From: Salsipaludibacter sp963812245 | GTDB lineage: Bacteria; Actinomycetota; Nitriliruptoria; Nitriliruptorales; Nitriliruptoraceae | Assembly (NCBI GenBank): GCA_963812245.1 | Contig: CAWEUK010000002.1 | Span: 1,922,001 to 1,986,000 of the forward strand | Length of the DNA: 64,000 nt | Direction of reading: 5' to 3' | Shown here: positions 1 through 7,573 of the stretch, piece by piece | Layout: each line of letters opens with the position of its first letter | Position numbering within the stretch: the first letter of the stretch is position 1 | Notes under the pieces: generated by a model | Told to the model about the DNA's origin: nothing | The model's input: only the letters and a program-made list of their open reading frames with translations | The model's database searches: none | Made by a program: the position numbers and the translations under genes

Positions 1-360
1 CCCGGCGGCGTGGTCACGGACCAGCCGGATCGCCAGTTCGCGGCCGAGGTCCTGCGCGAGAAGTTCCTGGGGCAACTGCGCGACGAGTTGCCGCACTCAC
101 TGGCGGTCGTGGTCACCGACATCCGCGACAGCGAAGGTCGCGACGACATGATCGACATCGACGCCGTGGCCTACGTCGAGCGTGACAGCCAGAAGGGCAT
201 CATCATCGGCAAGGGCGGTGCCACCCTGCGCGATGCGGCGACAGCGGCCCGCAAGGAGTTGCAGGCGGTCTTCGGGACCAAGGTCTACCTGGACGTGCGG
301 GTCAAGGTCGCCAAGGAATGGCAGCGCGACCCGCGGCAGATGCGACGCATGGGCTACTGA
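1..360 (+). CDS. era: GTPase Era, C-terminal KH-domain part (5' truncated by window)
   Basis: Era is an essential GTPase that binds the 3' end of 16S rRNA and helps mature the 30S subunit. The frame is open from base 1, so the G domain lies outside the window and only about 119 residues are visible. These form the KH RNA-binding domain: the GxxG loop is seen in IIIGKGGATLRD, followed by KVYLDVRVKVAKEW and the usual short end MRRMGY. The GTG at position 10 is not a real start. Era upstream of recO, uppS, glyS and dnaG is the usual actinobacterial order. Confidence 0.95.
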   Translation, partial: PGGVVTDQPDRQFAAEVLREKFLGQLRDELPHSLAVVVTDIRDSEGRDDMIDIDAVAYVERDSQKGIIIGKGGATLRDAATAARKELQAVFGTKVYLDVRVKVAKEWQRDPRQMRRMGY

Positions 361-511
361 CGCCGTCAACGGGGGTTTCCGACGCTGCAACCCCACGCGC
401 CGTGACAACGCGCGGCACCGCCGACCCTGGGCCACTGGTTCGTGGCGGACGACTGGGTAGCCTCAGGCCGGATCATCCTCCGCACGCACGCCGACGAACC
501 CAGGAACTGCC

Positions 512-1507
512 ATGGCCGGTGGACTCGTCGCACTGCTCGACGACGTGGCTGCCCTGGCCAGGATGGCGGCCGCGTCGGTCGATGACGTGGCGGCAGCGGC
601 CGGGCGGGCCAGCAGCAAGGCGGCCGGGGTCATGATCGACGACACCGCTGTCACGCCCCAGTACATGCAGGGGCTGGCCGCCAAGCGCGAACTGCCCATC
701 ATCCGCCAGATCGCGATGGGATCCCTGCGCAACAAGATCATCTTCATCCTGCCCGTCGCGCTCGTGCTGTCGGAGTTCGTCCCGATCCTGGTCGAGATCA
801 TCCTGATGATGGGTGGGACCTACCTGTGCTTCGAGGGCGCCGAGAAGGTCCTCGAGAAACTCCGCGGGGAATCCGGGGAGACGGCTGCCACCCCGGCGAT
901 CGTCGCGGGCGGCAAGCAGGAGAAGCGCGTCGTGAGCGGGGCGATCCGCACGGACCTGATCCTGTCGACCGAGATCATGGTCATCGCACTCAAGGAAGTG
1001 ATCGACGAGTCGTTCGTGTCTCGGGCGTTCATCATGTTCGTCGTGGCGGTGCTCGTGACGGTGCTGATCTACGGCGTCGTCGCGGTGATCGTCAAGATGG
1101 ACGACGTCGGACTGCGTCTGGCGCAGGAGTCCACGGGCGGGCTGCAGCGCTTCGGAGAACTCCTGGTCGCCGCCATGCCCCGGGTGTTGACGGTGTTGTC
1201 GACGGTGGGCACGGCCGCGATGCTGTGGGTGGGTGGCCACATCCTGCTGGTCGGCACCGACGAGTTGGGCTGGCACGCGCCCTACGAATGGGTCCACCAC
1301 GTGGAGGTGCAGATCGCCGCGTCGGCTGGCGCACTGGGCGGCGCGCTGGGCTGGTTGTTCAACACCGCGGTGTCGGCCGCGATCGGCCTGACCGTCGGCG
1401 TGGTCGTGGCGCTCGTGGCACATCGGTTCGGGCTGGGCCACGGTGGGGACGAGTCGCACGGTGACCACGGTGCGGGCGCACACGAACTGGCTGACTCAGG
1501 CCATTGA
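512..1507 (+). CDS. DUF808 family inner-membrane protein
   Basis: A 331-residue polytopic membrane protein of the DUF808 (YedI-like) family, whose function is not established. The family N-terminus is clear: MAGGLVALLDDVAALARMAA, then a soluble stretch with DDTAVTPQYMQGL and the NKIIFILP segment that opens the membrane part. Hydrophobic segments lie near residues 70-110, 165-200, 225-255 and 270-300. The C-terminus is His/Gly-rich. The ATG at 512 is the natural family start, with a CAGGAA element upstream. It stands 151 bases after era and faces the next gene across a hairpin. Confidence 0.85.
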   Translation: MAGGLVALLDDVAALARMAAASVDDVAAAAGRASSKAAGVMIDDTAVTPQYMQGLAAKRELPIIRQIAMGSLRNKIIFILPVALVLSEFVPILVEIILMMGGTYLCFEGAEKVLEKLRGESGETAATPAIVAGGKQEKRVVSGAIRTDLILSTEIMVIALKEVIDESFVSRAFIMFVVAVLVTVLIYGVVAVIVKMDDVGLRLAQESTGGLQRFGELLVAAMPRVLTVLSTVGTAAMLWVGGHILLVGTDELGWHAPYEWVHHVEVQIAASAGALGGALGWLFNTAVSAAIGLTVGVVVALVAHRFGLGHGGDESHGDHGAGAHELADSGH

Positions 1508-1514
1508 GCCATCA

Positions 1515-1533
1515 CGGGCATGCAGCGTGCCCG
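1515..1533. terminator. Hairpin between convergent genes
   Basis: A 6-bp perfect stem (CGGGCA / TGCCCG) with a 7-base loop lies between the stop codons of the converging DUF808 and metallopeptidase genes. There is no T tract, so it could act as a weak or factor-assisted bidirectional terminator. Confidence 0.35.
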
Positions 1534-1537
1534 CTGG

Positions 1538-2425
1538 TCAGGCGAAGGTGTTGCAGGAGTTGGGGTCGCCGCTCTCGTAGCCGGTCATGAACCACTGCTG
1601 GCGCTGGGCCGAGGTGCCGTGGGTGAACGATTCGGGGTTGGCGTTGCCCCCCTGCAGGGCGTCGTCGCCGATGGCCTCGGCCGCCTCCATCGCCTCGGCG
1701 AGGTCGCCGTCCTCCACCAGGCCCTCCTCGAGTGCTGACCAGCCCCACACGCCCGCGAAGCAGTCCGCCTGCAACTCGACGCGCACCGACAGGTCGTTGG
1801 CCTGGTCGGGATTGGCCTGCTGGCGCTGGCGGACCTCGCTGGACACGCCCAGTTGGTTCTGGACGTGGTGGCCGACCTCGTGGGCGATCACGTAGGCCTG
1901 GGCGAAGTCGCCGCCGGCACCCAACTGGGAACGCATCTGGTCGAAGAAGGACAGGTCGAGATAGGTCTTGGAGTCGGCGGGACAGTAGAACGGTCCCGCG
2001 GCGGACTGTCCGTAGCCGCACCCGGATGTCTGGGTCCCGCCGCGGTACAGCACCAGGGTCGACGGGCTGTAGGTCAGTTCGGAGTCGCTGAAGACCTGGT
2101 CCCAGGTGGCCTGGACGTCGTCGAACACGAACGAGACGAACGACACCATCTCGGCTTCGGGGTCCTCGGCCGGGTCGATGGTCTGGTTGGCCGATGCGCC
2201 GGGCAGTCCCTGCCCCTGGGTTGCCGGACCGTCGATCTGGTTCAGCACGTCGCCCAGGTCGCCACCGCCACCGGACAGGACGGTGAACAGCACGACCAGC
2301 AGGATCACCGGGATGGAGGCGCCCCCCAACTTGATGGCGGTCCCACCCGGCATGCCGCTGCCACCCCCGCTGCTGCCGCGACGATCCTCGACGCGCGATG
2401 AGCGGTACCCGGACCTGGTCTTCAT
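1538..2425 (-). CDS. Neutral zinc metallopeptidase (YpfJ family)
   Basis: A 295-residue membrane-anchored putative zinc metallopeptidase. The zinc signature HEVGHHVQ is followed by a downstream ELQADCFAGVW segment supplying the third ligand, as in the YpfJ/Zn_peptidase family. The N-terminus shows the family pattern SRVEDRRG followed by a Gly-rich stretch, then one membrane helix (IPVILLVVLFTVLSG) near residues 47-61, so the catalytic domain is probably extracytoplasmic. The ATG at 2425 is preferred over one nine codons upstream because AAGGGA lies seven bases before it. The substrate is unknown. Confidence 0.88.
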   Translation of the reverse strand: MKTRSGYRSSRVEDRRGSSGGGSGMPGGTAIKLGGASIPVILLVVLFTVLSGGGGDLGDVLNQIDGPATQGQGLPGASANQTIDPAEDPEAEMVSFVSFVFDDVQATWDQVFSDSELTYSPSTLVLYRGGTQTSGCGYGQSAAGPFYCPADSKTYLDLSFFDQMRSQLGAGGDFAQAYVIAHEVGHHVQNQLGVSSEVRQRQQANPDQANDLSVRVELQADCFAGVWGWSALEEGLVEDGDLAEAMEAAEAIGDDALQGGNANPESFTHGTSAQRQQWFMTGYESGDPNSCNTFA

Positions 2426-2536
2426 GGACGTCCCTTGGCTGGCGCCATGCATGGCGTACGACGAGGCTAGGCGACCGGAGGTCCCCCTTCACCACGGCTA
2501 CCGTGGCCATCCGTCGTCACTCGAAGGTCCCACCGG

Positions 2537-3199
2537 ATGCCCACGATCGCGCTCGTGCGCCATGCCACCACGGCTGCCACCGGTCATCGGCTCGGTGGCT
2601 GGACACCCGGCGTCCACCTGGACGATGCTGGTCGCGACCAGGCTCGTGCCACGGCGCAGCAGTTCGCCGACCATCCCGTCGTCGCCGTGTACTCGTCGCC
2701 GCTGGAACGCACGTGCGACACGGCGGCGATCATCGGCGAGGCGGTGGGCCAACAGGTGCAGGTCGTCCCGGGCCTTGGCGAGACTGACTACGGCGAGTGG
2801 ACCAACCGACCGCTCGACGAGTTGCGCAAGGAGACGCTGTGGCGGGTGATCCAGACCACGCCGTCACGGGCAACCTTCCCGGGGGGCGAGTCCCTGCGCA
2901 GCTCGCAGGCGCGCATGGTCGACGCCATCGAGACCATCGCTGCGGCCCACGGCGATGACGACCTGGTCGTCGCCGTGGGGCACGCCGACCCGATCAAGGC
3001 CGCGCTGGCCCACTACCTGGGGATGCCGTTGGACACCTTCCAGCGCATTGCCATCAGTCCCGCCTCCGTGTCGATCCTGTCCCTGCGAGACGGCCACCCG
3101 CCGGCCGTCCTGGACATGAATGTCGGCCCCGGTCTGCCGATCCCGGAACAGTCGACCGCCGATTCGTCGGAACCTGACGCGGCTCGCCCGTCGGCCTGA
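2537..3199 (+). CDS. Histidine phosphatase, MSMEG_4193-type phosphomutase family
   Basis: A 220-residue protein of the phosphoglycerate-mutase/histidine-phosphatase superfamily. The catalytic motif is at the N-terminus (ALVRHATT, phospho-accepting His about residue 8), the second conserved Arg is in SSPLERT, the acidic residue in GLGETDYGEW, and the second His in AVGHADPIKAAL. It opens a three-gene set with DUF3090 and an SCO1664-family protein, an arrangement kept in many actinobacteria, often close to mycothiol genes. The substrate is unknown. Spacing to DUF3090 is 29 bases, so co-transcription is likely. Confidence 0.85.
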   Translation: MPTIALVRHATTAATGHRLGGWTPGVHLDDAGRDQARATAQQFADHPVVAVYSSPLERTCDTAAIIGEAVGQQVQVVPGLGETDYGEWTNRPLDELRKETLWRVIQTTPSRATFPGGESLRSSQARMVDAIETIAAAHGDDDLVVAVGHADPIKAALAHYLGMPLDTFQRIAISPASVSILSLRDGHPPAVLDMNVGPGLPIPEQSTADSSEPDAARPSA

Positions 3200-3228
3200 T
3201 CCTTCCTCGACCCCTTGCTGGAGCAGTC

Positions 3229-3738
3229 ATGCCAACGCTGTCACTGGAGCGCCCGCACCACGTCACTGCCGGGACCATCGGCGCGCCCGGCAATCGCACC
3301 TTCCTGATCCAGGTCGAGGACGAGGCCCATCGCGTGACCGTCATCGCGGAGAAGGGCCAGGTGGCCGGGATCGCGGACCTGGTGTCGCGACTGCTGGTGC
3401 GCCTGGACCTGGTGCCGGCGACGGACTGGGACGCCGCGGCGATGGGGCTGCGCGAACCCATCGACCCAGCGTGGCGCGTGGGCGAGGTGGAACTGGCCCT
3501 CGACGTCGATGCGGCGCTCATCGTCGTTCGTGTGGCCGGCATCGACACCGACGGTGACGACCCCTTCGACGCCATCGAGTTCACCATCGACATCGACCAG
3601 GCCCGTCGTCTTGCCGGCCACATCGACGAACTCGTGGACCAGGGCCGACCCCGGTGCCGACTGTGCGGCCGTCCGATGAGCGACGATGGCGAGCACGTGT
3701 GCCCGTCGGCCAACGGCCACGGCCGTCTGACGGTGTGA
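3229..3738 (+). CDS. DUF3090 family protein
   Basis: A 169-residue conserved actinobacterial protein of unknown function. It starts with the family pattern of a short lead followed by GAPGNRTFLIQ, and ends with a small metal-binding-looking knuckle (CRLCGRPM, then CPSANGH, residues about 144-163). The middle is acidic, with predicted beta strands. Its stop overlaps the start of the SCO1664-family gene (GTGA), so the two are translationally coupled. I infer a shared pathway with the flanking genes; nothing in the sequence gives the reaction. Confidence 0.88.
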   Translation: MPTLSLERPHHVTAGTIGAPGNRTFLIQVEDEAHRVTVIAEKGQVAGIADLVSRLLVRLDLVPATDWDAAAMGLREPIDPAWRVGEVELALDVDAALIVVRVAGIDTDGDDPFDAIEFTIDIDQARRLAGHIDELVDQGRPRCRLCGRPMSDDGEHVCPSANGHGRLTV

Positions 3739-4505
3739 CTGACCTCGCGAGCGCCCCGCGACTGGCCACGGCACCGCTGGCCGTGCTCGGTGCCTTCGCG
3801 AACGCCTCGAACACGACCATGCTCGTGCACCTGGGCGACCGCGGTGAACTGCCCGGCGACCTGGGCCCCGACCTCGACCATCATGACCTCGAACGCATCG
3901 GCTCGCAGAACCTGGCCGTGTGGAAACCGGTGGCCGGTCAACGGCCCCTGTGGGACTTCGACGCGGCCAGCCTGCCGCGGCGCGAGGTCGCGGCCGCCAT
4001 CGTGGACGGGCTGCTCGGCACCGACCTGGTGCCGCCGACGGTGTGGCGCACCGACGGACCGTGGGGTCCGGGGTCGCTGCAGGCCCACGTGCCGCACGAC
4101 CCCGGCATCCACCTGCTGACGTGGGTGGAGTCCGACGACTTCGACCTCGACGCACTGGCGGCACTGGTCGTGTTCGACATGGTCGTCAACAACACCGACC
4201 GCAAGGCGAGTCACGTGCTGTACGGGTCCGAACGGTTCTGGGCCATCGACCACGGGTTGACCTTCCACGTCGACGACAAGGTGCGCACCGTCGCGTGGCA
4301 ACTCCAGGGCGAGCCGGTGCCGGCATCGCTGCGCACTGCTGCCGGAACCCTTGCCGCGACCCTGGCCGACGATCCGCAACTGCTGGCCGAGCACCTGGCC
4401 AGTGACGAGGTGATCGCGACGATCCAACGAGCCAGCCGCGTGGCAGACACCGCCACCTTTCCACCGCTGCACGACCAGGCGCAGTTGCCGTGGCCGCTCG
4501 TGTGA
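3735..4505 (+). CDS. SCO1664 family protein (PI3/4-kinase-like fold)
   Basis: A 256-residue protein of the SCO1664 family, a branch of the phosphatidylinositol 3-/4-kinase-like fold found in actinobacteria. Kinase-like features include LAVWKPVAGQRPLWDF (Lys about residue 58, expected in ATP binding), the loop FDMVVNNTDRKASHVL and AIDHGLTF, matching the catalytic and metal-binding segments of that fold. The GTG at 3735 is chosen because it overlaps the DUF3090 stop. No substrate is known; phosphorylation of a small molecule or protein is a family-level inference. Confidence 0.82.
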   Translation: MTDLASAPRLATAPLAVLGAFANASNTTMLVHLGDRGELPGDLGPDLDHHDLERIGSQNLAVWKPVAGQRPLWDFDAASLPRREVAAAIVDGLLGTDLVPPTVWRTDGPWGPGSLQAHVPHDPGIHLLTWVESDDFDLDALAALVVFDMVVNNTDRKASHVLYGSERFWAIDHGLTFHVDDKVRTVAWQLQGEPVPASLRTAAGTLAATLADDPQLLAEHLASDEVIATIQRASRVADTATFPPLHDQAQLPWPLV

Positions 4506-4609
4506 GGCACCGCGCCGCCGGCCGCCCCTCCTGCCGAGTCGCCATGCTCCTGCCGCCTACCATGTGACGGTCGGTCCCCGCTTGCACCGCACGTCACGAG
4601 GAGGTGCCC

Positions 4610-5347
4610 ATGGCGACGTATCGCGAACAGGGCATCGTGCTGCGCACCCACAAGTTGGGGGAGACCGATCGCATCCTCACACTCATGACCCAGGGGCGGG
4701 GCAAGGTGCGGGCCGTGGCCAAGGGCGTGCGTCGGCCGGGCTCCCGTTTCGGTGGGCGTCTCGAGGCCTACAGCCACGTCGACATGCTGCTCTACGAGGG
4801 TCGTTCCCTGGACGTGGTCACCCAGGCCGACCTGCTCGCGCCCCATGCCAACATCCGGGCGGACTGGCACACCTCGACAGCGGCCGCAGTGCTGGTCGAA
4901 CTGGTGGACACGGTGTCGATCGAGGGTGATCGCGACAACCGCCTGTTCCTGCAGTTGCGGTCGGGGCTGCAGGCACTGGATGCGCAACCACCGGACACGC
5001 GGGTGTTCATCGACGCCTTCCTGTTGCGCATTGCGGGCGCGGTGGGCTTTCGTGTCGACACGCAGGCCTGTGCGACCTGTGGGGTGCCCGGCCCCCACCC
5101 GTTCCTGTCGATCGTGCATGGTGGCACCCTGTGCGCCGACTGCGCCCCCAGTGGGACCCGGGCCGTGGCGCCGGACGTCGTGACGCGTCTGGAGATGTTG
5201 GCATCGGATTCGTGGGCACCCCTGGTCGGACTGCCCGACGACGAGGCGGCCGGGGTCGCGGCGTCCTTCGCACGCGCCTATGCCGAACACCACCTCGATC
5301 GACGTCTCAAGTCCTACCCGCTGTCGCCGCGGCAGGCGATCGCATGA
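4610..5347 (+). CDS. recO: DNA repair protein RecO
   Basis: RecO works with RecR to load RecA on SSB-coated single-stranded DNA in gap repair. The 245-residue protein has the N-terminal OB fold (YREQGIVLRTHKLGETDRIL, then GKVRAVAKGVRRPGSRFGG) and a zinc-finger pair CATC...CADC at about residues 152-182. The ATG at 4610 is chosen over a GTG six bases upstream because GAGGAGG sits five bases ahead. Its stop overlaps the next start (ATGA), coupling it to the deaminase gene. Proximity to era and uppS is typical. Confidence 0.95.
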   Translation: MATYREQGIVLRTHKLGETDRILTLMTQGRGKVRAVAKGVRRPGSRFGGRLEAYSHVDMLLYEGRSLDVVTQADLLAPHANIRADWHTSTAAAVLVELVDTVSIEGDRDNRLFLQLRSGLQALDAQPPDTRVFIDAFLLRIAGAVGFRVDTQACATCGVPGPHPFLSIVHGGTLCADCAPSGTRAVAPDVVTRLEMLASDSWAPLVGLPDDEAAGVAASFARAYAEHHLDRRLKSYPLSPRQAIA

Positions 5348-5859
5348 CCACGCCCGGAGTCGACATGCACGAGACCGACGAGGACCGCGACCGCCGACAC
5401 CTGGGTGCGGCGGTGGACCTGGCCCGCCGTGGCATGGAGGCTCGCGACGGTGGCCCGTTCGGCGCGGTCATCGTGCGCACCCGTGACGACACCGTCGTCG
5501 GACGTGGCTGGAACCGCGTCACGTCGACGTGCGACCCGACTGCGCATGCCGAGGTCGTGGCCATCCGCCGTGCTGCGAAGGTGGTGGGCAGCCACGAACT
5601 GCGTGGCACCACGATCTATGCATCAGGCGAACCGTGCCCGATGTGCTGGGCGGCATGTCGGTGGGCCCGGATCGATCGAATGGTGTACGCCAGCACACGG
5701 GAGGCCGCCGCACAGATCGGCTTCGACGACCAGTTCCTCTACGACGAACTGGCACGCCCCGGCTCCGACCATGACGTGCCGCTGCACCACCTGCCCCTGC
5801 AGGCCGGTGCCGACGTCTATGCACGCTGGGCGGCGGATCCCTCGTTCGCGAGGTACTGA
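5344..5859 (+). CDS. Guanine-deaminase-like nucleoside/nucleobase deaminase
   Basis: A 171-residue zinc-dependent cytidine-deaminase-fold protein. Zinc motifs are HAEV (preceded by DPTA) and EPCPMC. The segment after PCxxC and the IGFDDQFLYDEL stretch match small guanine deaminases (GuaD) better than TadA, and the C-terminal aromatic tail supports this. The likely reaction is guanine to xanthine plus ammonia; another base or nucleoside remains possible. The ATG at 5344 overlaps the recO stop. It is wedged between recO and uppS, which are often neighbours, so it looks like an insertion into a conserved pair. Confidence 0.78.
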   Translation: MTTPGVDMHETDEDRDRRHLGAAVDLARRGMEARDGGPFGAVIVRTRDDTVVGRGWNRVTSTCDPTAHAEVVAIRRAAKVVGSHELRGTTIYASGEPCPMCWAACRWARIDRMVYASTREAAAQIGFDDQFLYDELARPGSDHDVPLHHLPLQAGADVYARWAADPSFARY

Positions 5860-5860
5860 G

Positions 5861-6631
5861 GTGGCCGGCGAGACCTCGCTGGTGCGCGCCCACGGGCTCG
5901 ATCCTGCTCGCATCCCCGCCCACGTCGCCATCATCATGGACGGCAACGGACGCTGGGCCAACGCCCGGGGACTGCGCCGCAATGCGGGGCACGAGGCCGG
6001 CGAGCAGGCGCTGTTCGACACGGTGGAGGGTGCCGACGAACTGGGCATCCAGCAGGTCACGGTGTACGCCTTCTCGACCGAGAACTGGCGCCGGCCGCCC
6101 GAGGAGGTGCGGTGGCTGCTGGGATTCAACGAGTCACTGCTCACCCGCCGCAGTGGGGAACTGCACGAGCGCAACGTCAAGGTGCGCTTCATCGGTGGCC
6201 GCCAGCGGCCGGTCCCGCGGCGACTCGTTCGCCACATCGAGCGCACCGAGGCGTTGACCGCGGACAACACCGGGCTGCGTCTGACCATCGCGTTCAACTA
6301 CGGATCACAGCGCGAGATCGCCGACGCCGCCGCGGCTGCCGCCCGTGACCTGGCAGCCGGGCGCATCAGTTCCATCGACGAGGCTGCCCTGGCCGCGCGC
6401 ATGGACGATCCCACGATGCTGCCGGTCGACCTGTTGGTGCGCACGTCGGGGGAGCAGCGGATCAGCAACTTCCTGCTGTGGCAGGCCGCCTATGCCGAGT
6501 TCGTCTTCACCCCGACCCTGTGGCCCGACTTCGACCGTCACGAACTGGCACGAACCATCGCCGTGTACCAGGGCCGGGACCGGCGCTTCGGCATGGCCGT
6601 GGACCACGTCGCCGATGATTCCGAGAACTGA
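5861..6631 (+). CDS. uppS: Isoprenyl transferase (undecaprenyl diphosphate synthase family)
   Basis: A cis-prenyltransferase of 256 residues that condenses isopentenyl diphosphate onto an allylic diphosphate to make the polyprenyl carrier for cell-wall precursors. Catalytic and substrate motifs are clear: IIMDGNGRWA (Asp, Gly, Arg), VYAFSTENWRRP, and LLVRTSGEQRISNFLLWQ near the C-terminus. The GTG at 5861, one base after the previous stop, is the only good start before the conserved region. Whether the product is C50 or C55 cannot be told from the sequence. Confidence 0.94.
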   Translation: MAGETSLVRAHGLDPARIPAHVAIIMDGNGRWANARGLRRNAGHEAGEQALFDTVEGADELGIQQVTVYAFSTENWRRPPEEVRWLLGFNESLLTRRSGELHERNVKVRFIGGRQRPVPRRLVRHIERTEALTADNTGLRLTIAFNYGSQREIADAAAAAARDLAAGRISSIDEAALAARMDDPTMLPVDLLVRTSGEQRISNFLLWQAAYAEFVFTPTLWPDFDRHELARTIAVYQGRDRRFGMAVDHVADDSEN

Positions 6632-6661
6632 GCCGGGCACGCGAACCACGACGGGCAGGCC

Positions 6662-7513
6662 CTACATGCCGCGTGGGTGCCAGACGGTCTTGGCCTCGGT
6701 GAACGCCAACATGTCGCCAGGAGCCGGGTCAGACGCCCAGTCGTTGCCCGCCGGTCGCACGACGCGCTTGAGGTTGTCGGCGGCGGCCGCCTCGAGGTCG
6801 CCCCAGTCCTCACCGGCACCGGCGAGATCGATGGCGTTGACGTCCATGTGGGCGGCCAGGGTCGGCGCGACCTCCGCCATCGTCGACGTCAGCAGGTTGA
6901 CCACGCCACCGGGCAGGTCGGACGTGGCCAGCACCTCGGCGAGCGAGATCGCGACCGTCGGGTCGTCCTCGACGACCACCACGCAGGTGTTGCCGGTCAC
7001 GATCGTCCGGGCGATCACGGTGACCAGGCCCAGCAGCGGCGCGTCGCGTGGTGCCAGGACCGCGACGACGCCGGTGGGTTCCGGCAGCGTGAAGTCGAAG
7101 TAGGGGCCGGCAACCGGGTTGGCGGTGCCGTCGACGGCTGCCAGCTTGTCCGACCAGCCGGCGACGTTGACCCAGCGATCGATGGCCGCGTCCACCTCGG
7201 CCTGGGCCGGGCGGGCGGCCATGCCCGTGGCAGCCCGGACCTCGGCGACGAACTGGTCGCGTCGGCCCTCCAGCATCTCGGCGGCGCGGTACAGGATCTG
7301 GCCCCGGTTGTAGGGCGTGGCGCCTGACCAGCCCGCGAACGCGGAGCGGGCCGCGACCACGGCATCACGGGCGTCCTTGCGCGAGGCGACACTGACGTTG
7401 GCGATCAGGTCGCCGTCCGGGGTCAGCGCAGGCACGGTTCGGCCCGACTCCGACCGGGGGAATGCGCCACCGATCCACAGCTTGTAGGTCTTGCGGACGT
7501 CGAGACGTGCCAT
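6662..7513 (-). CDS. Truncated aldehyde dehydrogenase paralog, catalytic half absent
   Basis: A 283-residue protein similar to the N-terminal cofactor-binding half of aldehyde dehydrogenases: YKLWIGGAFPRSESGRT at the start, a Rossmann-type segment around VLAPRDAPLLGLV, and PGGVVNLL. It stops before the region where the catalytic Cys should be and carries a short alternative tail ending TVWHPRGM. Full members are about 480 residues. The frame is clean and starts at a good ATG, so this is not an obvious break. It directly follows the full-length ALDH and deoC, an arrangement known in other actinobacteria. A structural or regulatory role is possible. Confidence 0.8.
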   Translation of the reverse strand: MARLDVRKTYKLWIGGAFPRSESGRTVPALTPDGDLIANVSVASRKDARDAVVAARSAFAGWSGATPYNRGQILYRAAEMLEGRRDQFVAEVRAATGMAARPAQAEVDAAIDRWVNVAGWSDKLAAVDGTANPVAGPYFDFTLPEPTGVVAVLAPRDAPLLGLVTVIARTIVTGNTCVVVVEDDPTVAISLAEVLATSDLPGGVVNLLTSTMAEVAPTLAAHMDVNAIDLAGAGEDWGDLEAAAADNLKRVVRPAGNDWASDPAPGDMLAFTEAKTVWHPRGM

Positions 7514-7573
7514 GAGTGTCGGTCCTTGTGTCGTGAGCCCGAGGGCTGTCGTGGCCCGTGGGCCCGGCGTGGT

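Noticed and set aside
473..1483. Long minus-strand open frame opposite the DUF808 gene
   Set aside because: His/Arg/Asp-rich translation without domain sense; a shadow of a well-supported membrane protein gene in GC-rich DNA.
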